Part shown: piece by piece, positions 26,185 through 38,132 of the stretch
Layout of the letters: each line of letters opens with the position of its first letter
Numbering within the stretch: the first letter of the stretch is position 1
Origin: Baylisascaris procyonis
Lineage: Eukaryota; Nematoda; Chromadorea; Rhabditida; Ascarididae
Assembly (NCBI GenBank): GCA_037389465.1
Contig: JAZARR010000153.1
Span: forward strand, 8,202,501 to 8,266,500
DNA: 64,000 nt
Direction: 5' to 3'
The notes under the pieces: model-generated
Database searches by the model: none
What the model was told of the DNA's origin: nothing
Seen by the model: the letters and a program-made list of their open reading frames with translations, nothing else
Program-made: the position numbers and the translations under genes

Positions 26185-28215
26185 CTCCTGAATAACGCAT
26201 ATTTCTCCGAAAACATAACGAACAGAGAGAACGTGCATATATTCGTGATTATCTCATCGAGATCTATCGTTTGACACAAAACTAGCGAAATCGGAGACGA
26301 AAAATATTTTTCGAAATTTTCCCTGTACTACGATTGAAAAATCCCGATGTTTGCGATTTTCTTTCTCGGCTCCTATTTGTCCTAGGATGGTACCCATATA
26401 CCGTTCGAGAGGTTTCGGCGAGCTGATGACGAATCAAGGGACGGTTCAACACCATATGTAATAGCGGCCGAGAACGAGAACCCCAAAACTACAAAAATCG
26501 AGATTTCAGAAATTCTCGCCGGTCGATTCGGCTTTCAACTTTTCTCTCGAAATTTTATACGCTATATATCGTTGGATAGAGGCTTGAAAGTTGTATCGAA
26601 CGAAACAATCCGCAACGCCACAGGCGTCACCGTTGCCGAGAAAAAAATTCGGAAATATAAATTACAGTACATTTATATACAAATGCAACATTCGTGCACC
26701 TATAATTTCCTTCCTATCCCATAAGACAGCAAACAACGCACATGTTCGTGATCAGCGCATCGAGTTCTGTCGTTTGATAGAGAAATCACCGAAATCGGAG
26801 ACAAGAAATATTTTTCCAAAATTTCCCTCTACTACCCCCTTATGATTGAAAAATTGCGATTTTTGCGATTTTTTTTCTCGGCTTAGGTCAGTCCATGGGC
26901 GCTAATCCATATGCCGTTCTAGAGGTCTTGGCGAGCTGATGACGAATCTAAAGACCGTTTATCACCACTTATAATAGCAACCTAGAACGAGAACCTCCAA
27001 AATTGCAAAAATCGAGATTTCAGAAATTCTGGTCGGTCGATTCGGTTTTCAACTTTTTTCTCGAAGTATAGTAAACTGTATGTCATTTGATAGAGCTTCC
27101 AAAGTTGTATCAAAAGGTGAAAACCGCAGCTTCGTAGGCCTCACCATTACTGAGAAAAAAATCGCAAATATCAATTCCAGTACATTTATATAGAAATACA
27201 ACATTCGTGCACCTTTAATTTCGTCTTATTTCAAATAAAACAGCAAGCGGCGCACATATTTGTGATCAGCTCATCGAGATCTATCGTTTGACACAAAACT
27301 AGCGAAATCGGAGACGAAAAATATTTTTCGAAATTTTCCCTGTACTCTTACCCTTACGATTGAAAAATCCCGATTTTTGCGGTTTTTTTTCTCGGCTCCT
27401 GTTTGCCCTACGACGGTAGCCCATATACCGTTCGAGAGGTCTCAGCGGGCTAATGACGAGTCGAAGGACCGTTTAACACAGTATGAGGCAGCGACCGAGA
27501 ACGAGAACCCCCAAAATCGCAAAAATCGAGATTTCAGAAATTCTGACCGGTCGATTCGATTTTCAACTTTTCTCCCGAAATCTAATAATCTATACATCGT
27601 TTGACAGAGCTTTTAAAATTGTATCGAACAAGGCAAACCTCATATCAATAGGCCTAACGATTGCCGAGAAAAAAACCCCGAAATATCAATTACAGTACAT
27701 TTGTATAGAACTACAGCATTCGTGCACCTCTAGTTCTCCTATTTTCATACAAAACGGCAAACAATGCACATATTCGTGATGAGTTCATCGAGCTCTATCG
27801 TTTAATAGCGGAATCATCGAAATCGGAGACAAAAAATATTTTTCGAAATTTTTCCTGTACTACCCCCTTACGATTGAAAAATCGCGATCTTTGCGATTTT
27901 TTTCTCGGCTCCTATTTGCCCCCGAGCGGTGTTTTATATTCCGTTCGAGAGGTCTCGGCGGGTTGACGACGAATCAAGAAACCGCTTAATACGATATGAA
28001 ACAGCGGCGGAGAACGAGAACCCCCAAAATCGCAAAAATCGAGATTTCAGAAATTCTAACCGGTCGATTCCATTTCCAACTTTTCTCTCAAAATATGAAA
28101 ATCTATACATCGTTTCATAGAGCTTTTAAAACTGTGTCGAATAAGGCGAATCTAAGCTCGATATACCCAACCGTTGCGGAGGAAATAATTCTGAAATCCC
28201 CAACACAGTACATTT
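26185..28215. repeat. Tandem array of ~510 bp units, four copies
   Basis: Units begin with the word CGTTTGA(C/T)A followed by GAAATCGGAGAC at about 26269, 26772, 27286 and 27800, so the spacing is 503, 514 and 514 bases. A partial unit precedes the first, and the last stops near 28215. Landmarks shared by all units include AAATATTTTTC, GATTGAAAAAT, TTCTCGGCT, ATCGAGATTTCAGAAATTCT, CAGTACATTT and the ATCGAG(T/A)TCT(G/A)TCG end. Units 1 and 3 share the exact start ACACAAAACTAGCGAAATCG, whereas units 2 and 4 share a different start and the ACCCCCTTA/T insert, so the array may be built from dimers. It is richer in G+C than its surroundings. No transposase or terminal repeat is visible. It may be satellite-like DNA or a decayed gene duplication. 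Confidence 0.9.
27377..28120 (+). other. Open frames conserved between units 3 and 4 of the array
   Basis: Frames at 27377-27604 and 27929-28120 occupy the same place in two neighbouring units. They share PFERS, DES, ENENPQNRKNRDFRNS and F-TFL at the protein level. The equivalent stretch in units 1 and 2 is broken. Shared DNA ancestry alone may explain this; no start signal or splice context supports a gene. Confidence 0.2.
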
Positions 28216-28424
28216 CAATAAAAATTTCACATATTTTAATTTTTTAATTGAACAGATCTTCGAAAAATGAATCTAAAAAATAGACATCATTAAAGAAGAA
28301 AGTAAAAACAAATGAAAATAAAAGAATGCAGGAAGAAGAAAGAAATAGAACCTATGTTGATCGCAGGAAGAAGTGACGATACGAACCTATGAAGTAAATA
28401 TTTTTTTATTTCACTACTAATATT

Positions 28425-28492
28425 AAGGTCAGGGGGGCTCAGCCCCCTGAACCCTCCGGGGGGGCTGCCACCTCGCTCAACCCCCTGCTTTT
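28425..28492. repeat. GC-rich inverted-repeat segment
   Basis: An island of G and C runs in AT-rich DNA: GGGGGGCTCAGCCCCC forms a near-perfect hairpin, followed by CCCTCCGGGGGGGCTGCCACC. It follows the end of the 510 bp array by about 200 bases. It resembles the GC-rich ends of some repeat families; nature unknown. Confidence 0.6.
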
Positions 28493-28499
28493 GTCTGGA

Positions 28500-29090
28500 T
28501 GCAGTTGTTGCTACGGAAAAAATTTCATTCTCTATTAAATTACACTATAAATTTAATTTTTAGTTTTTTCTCATCTATTCTTGAAAGAAACCCATGAAGT
28601 GTATATGTCATTCGAAGAGAATAAAATACTCAATTCAATAAAAAAAAGCGATCAAAATCCATGAAGAAATGGCGGAGGTATAAACGCGCGTAGTGTCATT
28701 TCTCTGACCTTTCACTTTAGTGTACTTACTCGCCGCCAGATGCGTTTTCCAGTATTTCCCGTAGAGATAGTCTAGGCATGTTTTAGACCATCGGAAAGGA
28801 AATCGCCTGCGGCCTACCGGAATAACTCTGCAACGGAGCGGAAAACACGGACGAACTTTTATAGGTCTGGAAAACACCACCATACAATGAGATCCAGAAA
28901 AACCCCAACGATAGAGAAAACGGTAGAGCCGAAAACGTTAGGCAAAGGCGAAAATAATTAGTGATCTTCTGTATTATCTTCTTTATTAAATAGATATTTA
29001 AATTCAATAATCTGTGGCGGAAGTTGAAATAGTAAAAATCAAACCACTATACAGCGCATAAAAAGTGAGCATATATGTATAAAAGCAATA
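28500..29090. other. Upstream region of the unrecognised gene
   Basis: A moderately GC-rich block at about 28680-28950 precedes the first exon of the gene at 29091 and is a plausible promoter or 5' leader. It includes a short frame starting MRSRKTPTIEKTVEPK. Nothing here can be assigned with confidence. Confidence 0.3.
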
Positions 29091-30918
29091 ATGGTGCATA
29101 TCGTTACAGAAAGTTGTATGAGGATACCGATAAGCGATATACGAAATGCATCACATAAAACGCCATCGTTTCGTTCACGTTCACCATCTATTCGACCGGT
29201 ATTTAAAGATATGCGAAATTATGAGTTAGATGTACAACATATTGTTCTTGGATTACTTAAACGAGCACGTGAGGAACGAGATGATCCTAAATTCGACGAT
29301 AAACAAAAATCAAACGTTGAAGAATGTGCCGATTTGCTTACAGCAAACTCACTAGAGAGTGAACATCAATTAGAGGTTAGTTCGAATTGTTGTGCGATTT
29401 GTAATCTTTGCAAATAGAAATTCCGATCATTGAAAAAAAAAACGATTAAATTAAGAATATAATAAATTACAGAGTTTACTTGATAGTTATGAGCAAAAAA
29501 ATATGAAAGAAGCTCCTATCGAAAAGCATGGGGAATATATCGAATATAAATTAATTGGAACGCTAATTATTTCCCTTGAAAATATTCATACAGATTTTGT
29601 GCTCGAACTTTCGCTTCATAACGCTCAGTACCTCCGTTATTTATAACTATTCATCAAAGAGCCTTAAATCTTATTATATTTCAGGAAGACTTTGAACGAG
29701 AAATTGATATCGATTCGAACAATGCGTAAGTTTTCATTATTTTCATAGATAAGACTCTAGTAAGTTCTTTCAGGATTGTTCCTGCAAAAGATGATTTTAA
29801 AAGAAGACTACTTTCCTATATTATTTTTTAAGTAATTATTTATTGGCGTATTGATCAAAATGGTTTTTTTTATTACTTTTATTTCTATTTTGTTCTTTTA
29901 TTCACCCTCTATCTATTTTATCCAGAATTTCTATCGGATAGTTAATAAACATACTATCATCAGTTTTTTTTTCCGTTTCGGTCATCCCTTGCCGGAAATC
30001 AGTTAGCTTGTACGGTTTTGTGACAAGTGGATCTTAGGTTCGAGCATATATTTTCCATACTTCTTTGCAGGTCAACGTCAGTGGAAAGTGCGGTTGATAG
30101 AACGGAGAACACCACTCACCGATCAAGCTCACACTCCCTTACAGTAATTTCTCCAATATTCTTCCTTACTTCATTTCCTTTTCAGTACAAAATACAATTT
30201 TTTGAGCTCTCATAAACTTTGAAATGGAACGTTACTATGACTGCAATTTCGACAACCTAAATTGATTCTTTCAAAAAAGTGGTTAACGTCATATGTCATA
30301 GGCAACTCTTTTAATCTAGATCAGACTTAGATGTTAAACACTATTTGGATGACCAATGAAAACCTTTTTCAATAGACGGAAGCGAATCTATGACCCTCCG
30401 CTTGCCGGGCAAATAGTCTATCAGTCTACCCATCTGCTCACTTTCTTGCACATTTAATCATCAAACAATGGAAATTGTTTAATGCCGCGATGGATAGCAT
30501 TTGCGAACGATGGACATAGCGCCCATCGTGACATCCAGCGCTTATCCAAGAATTCAGAAGGCTTTTTTATTGGATCAGTGGATACTGAAAACTAGATCAT
30601 AGCCTATAATTAGGTCGCACTTCTAGAATTCGTAAACGGTGAGATTTACAACGATTATCCTAAAATTACTGTAATTGTACAAAATAATTCACTCAATATT
30701 TTTGTATTTCGATTATTCTACTTATTGAGACCTCAGTTACTACTAGAATAAAATGATTGCTGCATCGCGGTGGAGAAATGCTATTTCAGGTACATGGGAC
30801 TACAAGTGGTCAATGTTATCCTGATGCACATACTGTAGAATCGGTCTATTCATCACCATTAATGCAAAACGATGTAGAACATCATCCAAAGGAACAGATT
30901 GCGAAATCGTTACAATAG
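29091..30918 (+). CDS. Unrecognised hydrophilic protein, four or five exons
   Basis: Exons 29091-29375, 29685-29725, 30071-30143 and 30790-30918 join in phase (175 residues) with good donors and acceptors (GTTAGT, GTAAGT, GTAATT; TTTCAG, TTGCAG). The protein has no signal peptide or membrane segment. It starts MVHIVTESCMRIPISDIRNA, then has an Arg/Ser-rich patch (SFRSRSPSIRPVF) and a probable helix, LDVQHIVLGLLKRAREERDD. An acidic Ser/Thr/Glu-rich tail follows (EREIDIDSNNA, SVESAVDRTENTTHRSSS), ending EQIAKSLQ and stop. A possible extra exon at 29473 (SLLDSYEQKNMKEAPIEKHG) has a good acceptor but no good in-frame donor; it may be skipped or alternative. I do not recognise the family. The low-complexity tail suggests a disordered regulatory protein, but that is inference. 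The repeat at 30376-30441 lies in the last intron. Confidence 0.6.
30376..30441 (-). repeat. Degenerate tRNA-like segment in an intron
   Basis: On the minus strand the sequence has an anticodon-arm-like TTTGCCCGGCAAGCGGA (stem TTTGC/GCGGA, loop CCGGCAA), a weak A-box upstream and GATTCGCTTCC, a B-box-like word, downstream. Position 33 is C rather than T and the acceptor stem does not pair, so it is probably a tRNA-derived repeat or pseudogene rather than a working tRNA. Confidence 0.35.
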
Positions 30919-33463
30919 AAACAAAAAAATAATTCACTCATCAACGATGAAAATATATAACATTTTTGGATGCTTGATAAGTTGAGCAATAAAATATCTA
31001 GCTGTTGGTTATCTTTATTACACTTTGATTACATAATGAAAGGAATTTTGTTATTCATTCAATGCACTAATCCTTGTCATTCGATGAGATTCCCTTCATC
31101 TCTAAAAATCGTCCCATAGCTTCCCTTATATTGATAGCTGGAAGAGAGACGTATAAAGAGACAAACAAAAATATCTATAGAATAAGGAAAAATTGGCGAA
31201 GGAGAAAATGTGTATCGTTATGAAAACTGATGTCAACTGAAATATAGATGGGGAAAAAATTTGCATAAAAAAAAATGAAAGAATATACTATGGAATACAG
31301 GAAGAAGTACCTCGCAGATCAATAAATGTCGATAAATTGATAGAGATATTGGATATGCACTTCACTCGCACATCGTCGCCATTTAAGGTGTCGCCTTGTT
31401 AAATTTGCATATCTTCCGGAAAGTCGGCAATGCCATAAATCTGGAAATCAAATAAGGAAATAATATATCTGAAGTGAATTGAGAGAAAATGTTATGCTTA
31501 GTATCTGTTTCTATAGAAGATCAACGAAAAGAATCAAAGGAATGAACGAATCGGAAAGATTTGGGTTCCGATGGTAGTCGAGAATACTTCATTGAAGGCG
31601 GTATTTTCAAAAAAAAGATACCGCAATATTGAGCCAGATTAAAAGATTTGCGGCGTTATATTTTTTTTTTTTGAAAAGGAAACCCACTTGGGTATTTTGT
31701 TCGAAAACATATTGACTGTATACCGCATTAGAGAGTCGCCTCACCGCCCAAGAGGGCAATCCTCAACGTAAACATAAAACCTTCGGTGGCATTCAAACTC
31801 ATCACAACGTTCTCATCGATTGCACTCTTCCGCTTCATTCTAATATCATAAACTCAAAAAAAAAGAGAAATTTTTCCATCATTTCTTCATATTGCAACAA
31901 TTCATTAAAGAAAACATCGATACGAATTGATTGATATACGATTCAATTAATATTGAACTCTAAATAATTTGAAATTGTTAGCTATTGAAAGCAAATATAA
32001 GCCTTTCTATAAAAATTTGCATTTATTGTTCTATATTGAATACTTCAATGATTTGTCATTAAAGAATGCGATTCATAATCCATAAAACTAGAGATCCTTT
32101 ATAAAGAAGAAGGATCGATTGTAAGGATGAAATGAAGCAAAATCCGGCAAGAAACAGTTAGGCAAATCAATTGGACATCTGTTCTAACTGAATTATTTAG
32201 TTGAAATACCAGTCAACATATTTAAATTTTCATATATCATTCTCTACCTTAGAAATAAGGTAGAGAAACGAATAATAAATTTCTATGATATGCAATCCTT
32301 CATTGCATATTATCTTTGTCAATTTTCGCGAACAGATAATATAAAGGTGGAATGTAACACAAATGTCAGTCTATTAGAAAGATGGATGAACCATAATGAA
32401 GAGTAAAAAATTTCGAAATTTAAAGCGAATAGGCTAAATGATTTAAGATGAACTCATAGTTGTATTGATAAATTCAACCTTAGTGATTTGCATATTTATA
32501 CAGTATATTTATTATGTTTATGAATATTCTCATAAAGGTTAAGCGGTCTGTGAGAATGTTCGACAGACTGTGTCGCACTCCTTTTACTTTTGCTGCTAAT
32601 CCAGCTTTGGCTACTGTCCACAATTATGCGCAAATATTTGTGACCGGATATGATCGTTCGCACTGCTTCATTTTATATATATAACAAGTCGCTCTTTAAC
32701 CGCTCGCTTAGAATATACTATTAAAGCGCAGTAAAAGTAAATTATACCAATTGTACTTTACCTGTACAATTAGTACAATTCACTTGTAATTAGTACAATT
32801 TAATTGTACAATTAGTACAATCTTAAAGTACAACTCATTCTTCTTGCAATACAGTGATGCAAACAAGAGGCTTATCTATCTAACTGCAATGCTAATCGTC
32901 GATTATTTAGTCAGGTTTGCAACAAGTTAACTATAGATGGCCAACTATACAGTAAACTTCAAGAGTCACACTTGCAAATGCAACGATCAAACTTTTCGTA
33001 CATCTATGCGCTAAAATTTGCATAAAAAATTTGCATATATTATATTATAGGCAATCATAAAATCTTATCATTCAAATGATATCACTAAATTAAAGAATGG
33101 AATACGACACTCAAATACCAACAAGATGTGTTAATGCTAGCCGTCTTTATTTCAATCGAACGTGAGAAGGTGAAATATTCAAGGGTAACGATCGTTGTAA
33201 ATGTTTACTTTCTGTGAGAGTCACTTCCCTCTACGAACGTCGAGTATGGAAACGTTGAAAGAGAGAGAGAGAAGGGAGAGAGAGAGAAAGTAGGGATGCA
33301 AACAGGTAAGCATTCTTTCGATGAGTCGGTGAATCGGATTCATCTTTCAAACAGCTAAGCTAACGACCAATCATCATACATATAGGCGTGGCAATATGAA
33401 AAGAAACGGTGGCTACGAAATAACTCTACAATCATTAAACACAACAAGTGTGTTACTAGAAGA
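30919..33463. other. Intergenic spacer, no supported gene
   Basis: No coding pattern on either strand. It holds a purine-rich GA tract at about 33258-33290, a GTACAA-type repeat at 32749-32833, and seven ATTTGCAT octamers between 31260 and 33040, two of them within 20 bases at about 33015-33035. Confidence 0.55.
32749..32833. repeat. Short palindromic TTGTAC/GTACAA repeats
   Basis: Six or seven copies of AGTACAATT or AATTGTAC occur within 85 bases, in both orientations, including the near-palindrome TTGTACAATTAGTACAA. It could be a transcription-factor cluster or a small foldback repeat. Confidence 0.7.
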
Positions 33464-35708
33464 ATGCTATCGTCTTGGCGTAGTTTTGATGAGCGTTCAC
33501 CAACCACGACCACTCAATCGTTGTGGTTTAACGCCAATCAACCTCTAACACATATTCCTCATCGATCGGGTACCATCTTCGATTTATTTTTGATCTTCTG
33601 AGATTCCTTTAGATTTGATTCCTTTAGATCATTCGAAATCTAGAGTTAGTGAACATCGACACAAGAATTGCTCTACCTTTTGTCACTTATATCGTTGCTT
33701 TATCATCCAACCCGCAGAAATCTTCTTGCTCTCAGTTCTAATGTTACTAACATATTGATCTCTCCAAAAATTCTTTACAAAAAAAAATTCATCTTTCGAC
33801 TATACTTGCTAAAAATCGAAATACGATTTTATTTTCCATTATTGTATCTATTCACTACATATCAAATTTCACTATCTAGCACTCCAAAAACATAATTCTC
33901 AAAATGCAACGATAATATCATTTACGCGATAATGATTAGCTGAAAATATCTGAAATTTTAGAAAATACTTGCGGCGAATTGAATCAACTAGGTGGTTTAT
34001 TCGTCAACGGACGTCCATTACCAATTACACTTCGTATGAAAATCGTTGAACTCGCTCATCATGGTATAAGACCATGTGATATATCAAGACAATTACGAAT
34101 ATCGCATGGATGTGTTAGCAAAATACTAAATCGTTACTCAGAATCAGGAACCATTATGCCAGGTGCTATCGGAGGTAGTAAACCACGTGTTACAACTCCT
34201 AAGGTAGTTATTCGTACTTCTTTATTTTCGGCATTTATCTTCTTTTTTTTTTCTAAACAAGCGTTGCTATATTTAAGCGTTATTATCTCTTTTATTTGTG
34301 CTGTTCTAATATATGATCAATATCGGTTCATAGTAATCTTAAATCATTATATCACAACAAAATTATTACAGTTTTTCTAAGAGAAATTGTCGAGAATTTT
34401 TCAAGAAATTCATATAGAATCATAGCTTATGTGAATAATATACCTATCTAGATGGTTGACTGGTTTATTCTGTTGTCTAGCTGCATTATAGACTTGCATA
34501 ATACGTCTAGCTCAAGGTATTGCACAAAATTGTCAAAATATATGCGGAACTATATTTCCAACCTTCTAGTATTTATCGATAATCGCTCTTAATGCGTTCG
34601 AAGCATTCTATTTGCAAAACATACAAAACCCCGTCGCTCCCGTTTCTTCTATTTCCTTCAGTTTTTGGTGGAGGAGGTTAAGGGCGGTATAGGCTGCCCT
34701 TGATTGTTCTTACTTCTTCACTCTTTGAGAAATCATTACTGTGTTGTGTAAATTTACATCTCTAAGACCATCACTCATAATGAGGGATGCATTCGCATAC
34801 AATATGATTGATTCCCTTCATAGATATTTTCCTACACAATTTTCAATAAGTTATAAGTTTCAGCTGTGAATGAAGTGCAGTGAAATCGATTCGAAGATTA
34901 ATCCGGATATTTGAGTAATTCCATCAAGATATCCAGATAAATACGATATGAAATATGTAATCAAAAAATTATTTAGGTTGTTCATCATATTCGAATATTG
35001 AAATCTCGTGATCCGGGAATGTTCGCATGGGAGATTCGAGATCGTCTCATTCAGGATAATATCTGCGACAAATACAATGTACCATCAGTGAGCTCAATAT
35101 CAAGGATTCTAAGAACTAGAGCACCACTCACTAATACCGGTATGTTTTTTGCATTATAGTGAGAATATTTTCGATAGTTGTAATTCCCTAATAAATAATT
35201 ACGTCTAAATGACATAAAGGTATTATTGATTTCACCTCGTTGTATACTCAGATCCCCTTCTTTTAAGTGCCTTGTATATGCAATGAAAATGCAACATATC
35301 CTTGTGTGTCCTTGCATATCTTCGTATATCCTTGTATATCCTTGGGTTTTTCAACCCTTGTTTATTTTTGCATCAGCACCTTTATTACATTTATTACAAC
35401 ATCCTTGCTCATATCATTCAATAGTCTTTTGCATTTTATGCGTCAGTGCATCCAAATCACACCACAATAATCATTCAGCACATTCAACAACCGATATGAT
35501 GCCAATGATGACTCCATTACCTCCACCAACAGCTTTAACTCCGACGGCATCATCCTCTCCTATGCTTGCTTATTTCACCTGTCCATATGCTCTTGCCGGA
35601 GATCATCGAGCGGCTCCAAAATGGAGCACTTCAGCGAACGCTGACTCCGCATTCGGTTTGGATTTATTGTTTGTCCACAAACTACCCCACTTGGGTCAAC
35701 GATCCTAA
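33464..35708 (+). CDS. pax-1: Pax1/9-type paired-domain transcription factor
   Basis: A DNA-binding nuclear regulator of the Pax1/Pax9/pox-meso group. The paired domain is encoded by exons 33962-34203 and 34977-35139, split by a phase 0 intron between the PAI and RED halves. Diagnostic stretches are [61 protein letters not shown] and [24 protein letters not shown] and the Asp-Lys-Tyr-Asn-Val run favour Pax1/9 over Pax2/5/8. A small exon at 33464-33569 ([18 protein letters not shown]...) supplies a start and joins in phase, though its donor GTACCA is weak. A last exon at 35425-35708 also joins in phase and encodes a Pro/Ser/Thr/Met-rich tail ([20 protein letters not shown]), typical of a Pax activation region. 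The model gives 264 residues and no homeodomain or octapeptide that I can see. The core is certain; the first and last exons are inferred. Confidence 0.9.
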
Positions 35709-37718
35709 CCTTGTTATCCTACTCAGGTCAAGAGCATACCAAAGAATTTTAACCGCAGAATAAAAGTATCTAATCCAGAGTAAAACTTAGAGATTATGGA
35801 CGTGGCAGATTGCCTCTTCAGCTTCCATAATTTATTTATAATGAATGGATAAAGGAAAATATGCGCACATCAGCAATGATTTACCATGATTCTATGTTTC
35901 GATTAAAATACCGCAATCGTTAGATTTATTTTTTTTTTTAATTTTCAATTTCTATTACCCTCAAACAAATCGTCGAAGCGAATTTCAAAAGATACCCAGC
36001 AGTTTCGACTTCATATAAGTAATGTTCTTATTCCAGAAAAAAAAGAAGCCTAGCATTGACTTTAATTCTATATATAATCTAACGAAAGAGCAACAATATT
36101 CTTTGGATTAATTAAATCTACCTTTCAGGTGAATATCTCAACTCATGTTTCGCTCCCACTCAAATGGTATCAATAGAACCGTCACGATAACGTTGTGCAT
36201 GTACTATGAATAACATAAACGATACAAATATCATTTTTTTGCCAAATATTGTGTCCTCATTACTATTACATATGCTGTAATAAAATGTTTCTGACCATTT
36301 GATGCTCATATATCTTATTCCATTATTTATTCTATGTTTATTTAAAAAACACAATTTTTTTTGTGAACTGAAACTTTTCAATTCCTATTTTAAAATATTT
36401 TTTAATATCTATTTTTTTTATTTCATTACTTACAATTTAATTAACATGCTATATACTTTATTAAAATCATCGTAATAAATATAGAAGGGTTTTACAAATA
36501 TTATTATTGATATTGTTATCCGTCGAACAAATACAATTTGAATGACTGACTCAGCAGTATTGAGCAAAATAAAAAAAAAAAACCATAGATATTGAAAAAA
36601 TTCAGAACAAAGGTGCGCATCTTTGATAAATGAGTAGACATGCAATAGCCTATTGAGGGAGTTTATTTTACTGTTTAAAAATAATAATAAATAAATAAAT
36701 GAAAAATACGACTTCTAATATGGGAAACTAAACAACAATGGCTTCGTTTAGTTACCTAATTTCGTTTAACTTATATTCTTGGTACTCATTTCTATATACT
36801 CATTTATTTATGCCGACGGTGCTTTATGAAGGAAAGTGCGCGATAGCTGCGAGACCAACAATACCTGGCAAAATCACTTACAAACTCTCAATTTCCACAA
36901 CTTTAAAGCTCATTCATGACTGCATACAAGTCTCGGAAAGTTTGGATCCTATGCGTTACAACCACGTTTCACAATCCACATAGCAGATAGCTCTCGAATA
37001 CTGCGGCCCGGAGAACAAACACATCGTAGAATTCATTGCCGACTTTGCCCACGGGCACAGATTCGACTCTCATTATAAGCATCGTGCCGATAGCTCTCAA
37101 ATATTGCGGCCCGGGGAACAAACACATCGTAGAATTCACCGCTGACTTTGCCCACGGGCACAGATTCGGCTCTCATTATAAGCATCGTCGATCAATCGTT
37201 TTTCTTCGATCGGTTGAAAATCGATATATCACCAAAAAGAAGATTTGCTCGTTCCTCGTCGATGATTTCGACATTTTTCGTAGGAAGGTAGAGAAAAGAC
37301 TGTCTAAAATGCACATCATTCAGAGAACAATTACTCACCTCAAATGGATATTCGATTCATTCGAAATATGCATCCTGCAAAACTATGCAAACTAATTTTC
37401 TGCTTCAATCGACAAGCGATAACAATTCAGAGACTGTCAGCTTATCTTTCATTGAGAATATTATCTCTCATTTATCTATTCCCCTTATCTCAGCAAGCAT
37501 GCTTATATTTCAATCGACGGGAAACTATTCGGAATATATTTCTGCCCCAACAAGCAAACTTCGTTTACGTTTATCACTTCCACCATAAAACAAAGACTCT
37601 CACTAGGCAACAACAAACTTAGAGACACAGAGAGAAAGAGAAAGAGACAAAGAGGGAGAGATGGAGAGAGGAAGGGAGAAAGCAATAAGCAAGAGAACCA
37701 CTAACGTTGAGAATTGAC
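35709..37718. other. Spacer between the pax gene and TMEM186
   Basis: AT-rich without a supported gene, apart from a 100 bp duplication at 36986-37188 and a GA-rich tract at about 37620-37690. The missing 3' end of TMEM186, if it has a further exon, should lie here, but I could not pick it out. Confidence 0.5.
36986..37188. repeat. Tandem duplication, 2 x ~100 bp
   Basis: Two copies, 36986-37085 and 37089-37188, are about 94 percent identical by eye. Each runs from GATAGCTCTC through GCGGCCCGG and ACAAACACATCGTAGAATTC to CATTATAAGCATCGT. The period is 103 bases, and the unit is richer in G+C than the flanks. Open frames through it differ between copies, so coding function is unlikely. Confidence 0.9.
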
Positions 37719-38091
37719 GGAACTTAACGACAGCATCGTTGAGATTTTCATTGGCTTCAGAGAGTGGAAGTGCATCTTCAAGTTCAAGTATCTTATTTCG
37801 TCGTGCTCCCCAAAACGATAGGTATCCGACACGGACGAGTTGATTCGACTCCGACATAGATATAACTCCGATCATTCGATTGAAATACCTTCAATTATGC
37901 TGATATCTTGTATTATTTCCCTTGCATACTTTCCGACTTGCCATTTTTATAGATATATATAGAAAACACTTAAGAGGCGTTCATAAGGTACAGTAACCTG
38001 CATAAAATGCGCTGATTAGCCAACAATACTCCCAGCGTAATGCAACTCCTTTTTTGCAAAAAAAAGGTAAATAAATAAATAAAGGTATAAA

Positions 38092-38132
<41 letters not shown>

